Assembly: GCA_050084985.1 (NCBI GenBank)
Contig: JBITNC010000001.1
Coordinates: 66,836,001-66,900,000, forward strand
Source of the DNA: Nageia nagi
Taxonomy: Eukaryota > Pinophyta
Length of the DNA: 64,000 nt
Reading direction: 5' to 3'
This document shows, one piece after another, positions 58,491-64,000 of the stretch. The position numbers and the translations under genes were made by a program. Each line of letters opens with the position of its first letter. Positions within the stretch are counted from its first letter, which is position 1. The notes under the pieces are model-generated. The model did no database searches, was not told the DNA's origin, and saw only the letters and a list, made by a program, of their open reading frames with translations.

Positions 58491-59655
58491 TAATAATATA
58501 TTTTAAAATAAATTTATATACATATTTTCAATGTTTATATTATAGTATATGCCCATTTTGTAAAATATTCTATTTCTATGAAGACATAAAATAAAATTTC
58601 CATATTGCTAGCATTTTTAAATATTTTTACATATTTAATGTAATCATTTTCTATAGTATTAGAAAGTACCTTACAAATATTATTTTCTTTGTAATAGCTA
58701 AGATATTAAAATATCTCCCTTTTTTTTTGATAAAGTTGGATAGATGGTTTTTATGGAACCAATAATCGATACATTAATTTGGTTGGGTTTTGATTCCATA
58801 ACCTTTTACAAATCATCCATTAAATAGGACATAAAGCTCACATTGTCTAGTTCAAAAATACTTACTACTCCTAATAACTACACTATCTAGGAGAGAATTC
58901 TAAAGTACCTTGTGAACTAGCTCGTACTACTTGACCTGAACCAACCCCACCATACCAAAATAATGAATGAATACCATGTCATTTCCCTTGAAGAAGACAT
59001 GGAAATAAGAAGCAAACTATACCAAAAGGTTACAATGTTGAGGAAACCCAACATACCTCTTTCATTTGTTAAACCCCTTCTATGCATGTGGGTTCTAATC
59101 CCATAGGAATGTAGAAGAAAAAATCATAAAGAGAAATATGCACCAACCTAGAAATACTCTACACAATAATAGAGGTACTATTAACATAGATCAAACCATA
59201 TAAAATAATACATCATGAAGGATCTAAAACCTCCAAGTTTTTAATACATAATATATGAAGGTATGATGAAGATTTTTGAGAACATCCTTTTCAACTAGGA
59301 TAGGATCCAACATAGTCCATCTCCAATTTTTCCAAATCCTCCAAGTGAGGTACCCTACTCTTACCAAAGAATAAAAAAAGGATTGATACAAAAAATATAT
59401 CTAATATCTATATGTGAGAATCTAGAGTCCAAGGAAAAGTACAATGGGCTTATTAAAGCCAAAAGGGTATCTACATAAAATAGGGATTGCTCCACTATAG
59501 AGGAGAAATGAGATCCAAGGGAAAAATCAAAAGGAGAGACCACATCACAAAAAGAAACCCCCTTAAAGCATAGAGGGTCACTTAATTTAAAGAAAACATC
59601 AACTAAACTCCTTAATTATTTGGAATCCATATTTCTAAAAACCTTTACTTGCTTC
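58491..59655. other. No recognised feature
   Basis: AT-rich. A T8-9 run at about 58722 followed by more GC-balanced sequence to 59640 could be the reversed poly(A) end of a non-LTR element, but I see no RT or target duplication. Confidence 0.25.
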
Positions 59656-61480
59656 TATTATTATTTCAAAATCACACTATGTAAATAGGGTAATATTATA
59701 CTATTCTTTGATTCTTTCTAAATAATATTTATACTTACAATTTCCATTTCTTACTCCCATTTCATTCTTTTGTAAATATTAATATGAGTATATAGTATTT
59801 AGTATTTATAGTTAGTCATTTTTCTCAAATTTTGATAAGTCTAGGGATGCTCGAGTATTATCAAATGTAAGTAGGTCATAGTTGATTTTTTTAATAACAT
59901 AACTGCTATTTTGTTGAGAAGTAGGTGTTGTCTTGTAAATAGGTCCCAAAAGTTTATAATAATATATTGGGTCTTCTCTAGTTACTATACATAGGTCTGA
60001 GGTCAAAAGGTAGTATCATTATGTCTAAGTCATATCCAAGAAATAGTTTAACATGTAAAGGAAGTAAATATTTAAGTCCATATTCGAGTCTTATAGAATT
60101 TCAAGTTTGTAAAGTTTAGGTTTATATAGATATGGGTATTCTTTCTAGGTAGTATTGTAAATATAATTCATCATTGAGTTAAGGAAAGCAACAACCATTT
60201 TTTTAGAGCCCATGGATTCATAGAGAAAAGTTCTTCCATACACTAGAATTAGCAGGTGCTAAGTTTGAGAATCAATGAGCGTTATTAAAGGAATAAGAAG
60301 TGGGTGATGTTTCAAAATATTTATTCTATATATCCTACAAATTTTGAGCAATGATATCACACATTTTATTAAAAATTAGTGGGTAGTAAGATGATTCTTG
60401 GATAGTCAATAAATTATGTAACAACAAATAAGACCCGCTATATTGAGAAAAGAATAGTGAGATAAGGAGAACACCTAGGTCCACTTAATCATGAGTGTTT
60501 GACACCTAAGAATTTTTCAATATATTGACTATGAGTCATCTCCACATGATAGTAGCAGTTCCTCCTTAGGATTCAATGATACATCTTTCATTTTCCTCAT
60601 AATTTCTTATAGCCTTGAGCTATAATAATCTTCATAAATGGTTGCAGAGAGATAGATGGCTTTCAAAAGAATATTGAAAACAAATAATACCAATTAAGAA
60701 AGTGGATCATACCTTCAAAATCAACTATAGTTACAATAGGATGAAGTCAATAATAGATCAAAGAGATTATGGCTAAAAAAATTATAGTAATTCAAAGTTT
60801 GTAAATTTCCAAACCTTGGCATTGATTATACTAAGTCACTATGCAATCTAACATAATTGTGATTAGAGATTGTACATTTGTGAATAATTCCTTATCTTGT
60901 TCTTAGTCAATAGGGTAATTAAGGGTATTAATGATGGACAAACACCCAATTGTAAGTATGTGCATATAAATAGTGGACTGTTAGAGGTCCAAAGGGTTGG
61001 AAATTTAGCAAGGTTTCCCAATGTATGAAACGCTTTCATATATGATAATACAATGTAGTGATAGTTTTCCCTATATGATTTATGGCTATTTATTTTGACT
61101 TGTGTATATTATGTATGGAACATTGTCTTAAGTTGTGGCTATGTATTGCGACTGCAAGACCCCAAGAGTAAGATAGTTTTCTATTCCTAATCTTGGTTAT
61201 GGATTATTTCCTATGAAATAATGCCCAAGATATTTAGTTTTAGTTAGTTTTATGTAGTTTTTATTTCTTTCTCTTTTCTATTACTCTTATCTCTTTATCT
61301 CTTTCCAGTTACTTTTGACCTTATTCATAGATAGGAACCAACCTATAACTCAAATATTGAGAAGAAAACCTCATGAGTGCACTATCCCACCACATTCTTC
61401 TCTTTCAAGGACCCTAGTATTGCAGATAATGGAGAACTCAACCAAAACAAACCCTTGAGGTTACATTATACTAATCAACA
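59656..61480 (+). repeat. 5' LTR of element F (B family)
   Basis: Starts TATTATTATTTCAAAATCACAC (B: TGTTATTCTTTCATAATCACAC) and ends CTAATCAACA. About 1825 bp. The reverse complement of 45997-47842 aligns, e.g. GTTAGAGGTCCAAA near 60980 and GACTGCAAGACCCCAAGAGT near 61150. Confidence 0.9.
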
Positions 61481-61497
61481 ATAGACTAGTTCATTTT

Positions 61498-61515
61498 TGG
61501 CACACTCGATGGGAT
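61498..61515 (+). other. Primer-binding site of F
   Basis: TGGCACACTCGATGGGAT, 17 bases after the LTR end. Same site as B. Confidence 0.7.
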
Positions 61516-61865
61516 GTGAATAAAAATCTATATTTTATGGGTGTAATTAGGCTAGATATCTATTTGGTAAGCTATCACCTTATGCTTGAAAGATTGCAAG
61601 GTTTAATTAACCTTATTAACAACTTTGATATCAATACTAGTTAATATTTCAAACCTTGGCACCTCTAAAATGTAGATTTACTTGAAGTAGTGATAGAAAT
61701 TCTTCAAGATAACCTAGATTTCAAGAGCCATTAGTTCCTTAATGGAGGACTAGGCAAAATATTTATTAGAACTTATCTCCTTAGATTCCTTTAAGATTTA
61801 TCCCATTAACAAATATATTTGAATCCATCTAGCAAAATCCTTCACTTCATACAACTAGTCCAAAT

Positions 61866-63100
61866 ATGGCTCAACTTGCCCTACAGATTTCCTTGCTTGG
61901 AATAATAGTCATCCCTTAGTGGTTCCTGCTAATTCTTTGACTATGATAGGTTGAGAAAAATGCCTTATGAACATTATCAAGATGTATCTTTATTAGATTC
62001 TAGCTTTGATATCAATGATGAAACTATTATGATGAGATTGTTGTCACACTATTTTTAAGAAAATGTTACTAAATGGTTTAGAACTCTCACCTCTCAATCC
62101 ATAAATACATGGGGAGAGTTATGTCAAGCTCTTATCAAGAGATTTGTTGAATATGGTGATAATAACACCTTTCTGAGCCTCATAGCATGTATCAAAATAC
62201 ATATCATGAGTCTATATATGACTTTAATTTAATATTTGAGGAAACTTAGAAGCATTCCAATAAGGATCAGGCCAATAAATGCTCAATATTTGATATATTA
62301 TGGTAGGTGATACTTTCTCAAATGTCTATCAAAAAGCTAAAACTGCTAAGCATACCTTCATATCTTATGGTAAGATACAACCTAGATCTATTATGCCCTT
62401 ATTTCCTAATTTACCTCCAAAACATGATCCATTATAGATCCCTTATCCTAAAGTATTAGCCTTACCACCTCCTCCCCTTAAACCTATGACTTAGAACCAA
62501 GTACTAGAATTACTAGCTCTTACATCTACAAGTACAAATATTGGTTCTAATTCATAAGAGGAAGAAGGGATAAAGTAGCTTAAGATAACTATTAGAAACT
62601 TGATAAATAAGCTCACTTTACAAGAAAGGTAGAATCAAGGATTCAATTATAGAAGATATGATAATTAGTATCAGCCAAGGTTTCAACCAAGAAATAATCA
62701 ACCAAAATAACCTCCTACTCCTAAAGGTATAGAAAATGCAGTAATGGTTAGTTATGCAAAAAGTGATGCTTTGGGTATAAAATAATGGTGTCCTCTATAT
62801 TCATATCCTCATTTCCTAGACTCCTATGTTGTGCATTAGATCCTATTACAAACCTTACCATGGTTAATTTCTAGCTTTTGGCCTATGCTAGAGAAAAGTT
62901 AACTATTTTCAAACTAGAGCTTCCTCCTCTTCACCCTTGCAACAAGCCCAAGTAACTCAATAAAATAATCAACCCATTCTAGCTCAACTTGATCCTAAAA
63001 GAGCTAAGGCTCCTATGATCCAACCATAAAATCAAGAAAATCAACTTCCTAGTCATTTGGGTCAAGTTTCTCAAGATTCGGGTAATATTACTTCTTTAGC
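61866..63100 (+). pseudogene. gag: gag of element F (decayed)
   Basis: ATG 61866 (MAQLAL...) corresponds to the B gag start, but one C is missing after codon 5. This shifts the frame; FLAWNNSHPLVVPANSLTMI follows in another frame. Further on, INTWGELCQALIKRFVEYGD and MVSYAKSDALGI match B. Many TAG stops. Confidence 0.75.
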
Positions 63101-63449
63101 AACAAACCTCGCTATGAAAAAAAATGAAGTCCCAAAAAAAGAGACACCTCCTCCATTAAGATATCCTTTTATCATTTAACATCACAAGGAGAAAGCCACT
63201 TAGCAATTCAGATCACATCAACCTGCTAAAATAAGTAAGTTCACCCTTTATGTCCCATACAATATTATGGAAGAATTAAAGAAAATGCCTTCTACAATGA
63301 CAAAGTTTGATGCATTGAGTATTCCAAGTCAGATTGACCTCTTGCAAGAATATTTGAAGCTTAAAAATAGTAAAAAGAGGGTAATGTAGTGTTTGCAATT
63401 TTTGATGATGTCCCTCTAGCTCTTGTAGGTATAAAAAGGCCTCCACCTT

Positions 63450-63700
63450 TTTATCTATCCCTTAGATTAGAAGGTTGGTAGTTAACAATTGTATGATTGA
63501 TACTGAAGCTATCATTACCATTATTCCCAAAGATGTTGCAAATAAGATGAAATTATATATTACTTGATGCATATATAGAGTCATACAACTAGATTCTTCC
63601 CCAGTAGATGTATTTGGTAGTGTAAAAGGAGATTCCATAACCTTAAATGCATTCCCTGATATTTGTATCATCTAGGATATTATTGTTATTGATATTCCCT
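63450..63700 (+). pseudogene. Protease of element F (decayed)
   Basis: Reads LVVNNCMIDTEAIITIIPKD, then VANKMKLYIT, the same segment as in B. The DTG box reads DTE. The rest of pol lies beyond the window. Confidence 0.7.
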
Positions 63701-64000
63701 CTATTTAGAATCTACTTATCTAGATAATTCAATGCAAAGGTAGGAGGATACTTGGCCTTAGATTATACACATCTACTACCTTTTCAAAATGAGTAGGTAA
63801 AATTCCTAAATAAGGGAACTAAATGTATACATCTCAGGAAGATCACAAAATAATACTGTTTTGAATGGCCCTAGACTAGTTGAAGTATTTGAGAGGGATA
63901 CAATCATAGAGACACTACTAACCATAAAAATCCTTTCAACCAATGACCTTAATTATTAGGTCACTAATATTGGTATGGGTAACTACTATTTATATGAGAA

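Larger units (their letters stand above)
59656..64000 (+). mobile_element. Element F: left part of a B-family gypsy element, plus strand
   Basis: LTR (59656-61480), PBS (61498), gag and protease region, running off the right edge of the window. LTR, PBS, spacing and protein segments match B, in the opposite orientation. Confidence 0.9.

Noticed and set aside
59361-59543. 60-codon minus frame
   Set aside because: No motif, low complexity and no neighbouring coding sequence.

Overview
The window looks like intergenic DNA from a large, AT-rich seed-plant nuclear genome. Almost everything recognisable is plant Ty3/gypsy LTR retrotransposon sequence. The only host-gene remnant I recognise is a broken plant-type J-protein (DUF3444) copy. 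There is no RNA gene, CRISPR array, bacterial signal or intact host gene. The very low GC, the age of the elements and the in-frame stops that look like deaminated glutamine codons suggest a gymnosperm with heavy methyl-cytosine decay. That taxonomic guess is inference.

Layout. Element A (minus strand, 1-17425, its 3' LTR cut by the window edge) is an old gypsy element. Element N (plus strand, 2798-10062, target duplication CACAT) is nested in its integrase. Element C (plus, 17917-31876) is a 14-kb gypsy element whose gag is interrupted by a solo LTR of the N family (19890-20710, minus, target duplication AGTAT). A decayed DUF3444 pseudogene follows (from about 32880) and is split by element B (minus, 33762-47842, 14 kb); it resumes at 47843. 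Next come a telomere-like CCCTAA array (47975-48445), a 23-bp minisatellite, a truncated gypsy element D (minus, about 48950-52543), about 5 kb with nothing recognised, an integrase fragment E (minus, about 57880-58490), and the first 4.3 kb of element F (plus, 59656 to window end), which is the same family as B.

Most interesting system. Element N has LTRs, a primer-binding site, a polypurine tract and a gag region, but no protease, reverse transcriptase, RNase H or integrase. In their place it carries, on the opposite strand, a complete gene structure: a TATA box, three exons and two GT-AG introns joining in frame into a 588-codon reading frame. Its product has a plant mobile domain (PMD), a very acidic middle and a coiled-coil tail. 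Ten of its eleven internal stops are TAG where CAG is expected. Beyond this gene lie three adjacent tandem arrays (41, 96/97 and 45 bp) and a recurrent GGACC...GGTCC palindrome.

A, B and C share an extra RNase H-like domain between protease and reverse transcriptase, besides the usual one after RT. B and C also carry a long sense-strand extra ORF after integrase, with charged and coiled-coil regions. All autonomous-type elements here are inactivated by stops and frameshifts. Domain boundaries are hand-translated and approximate unless LTR or splice edges are stated.
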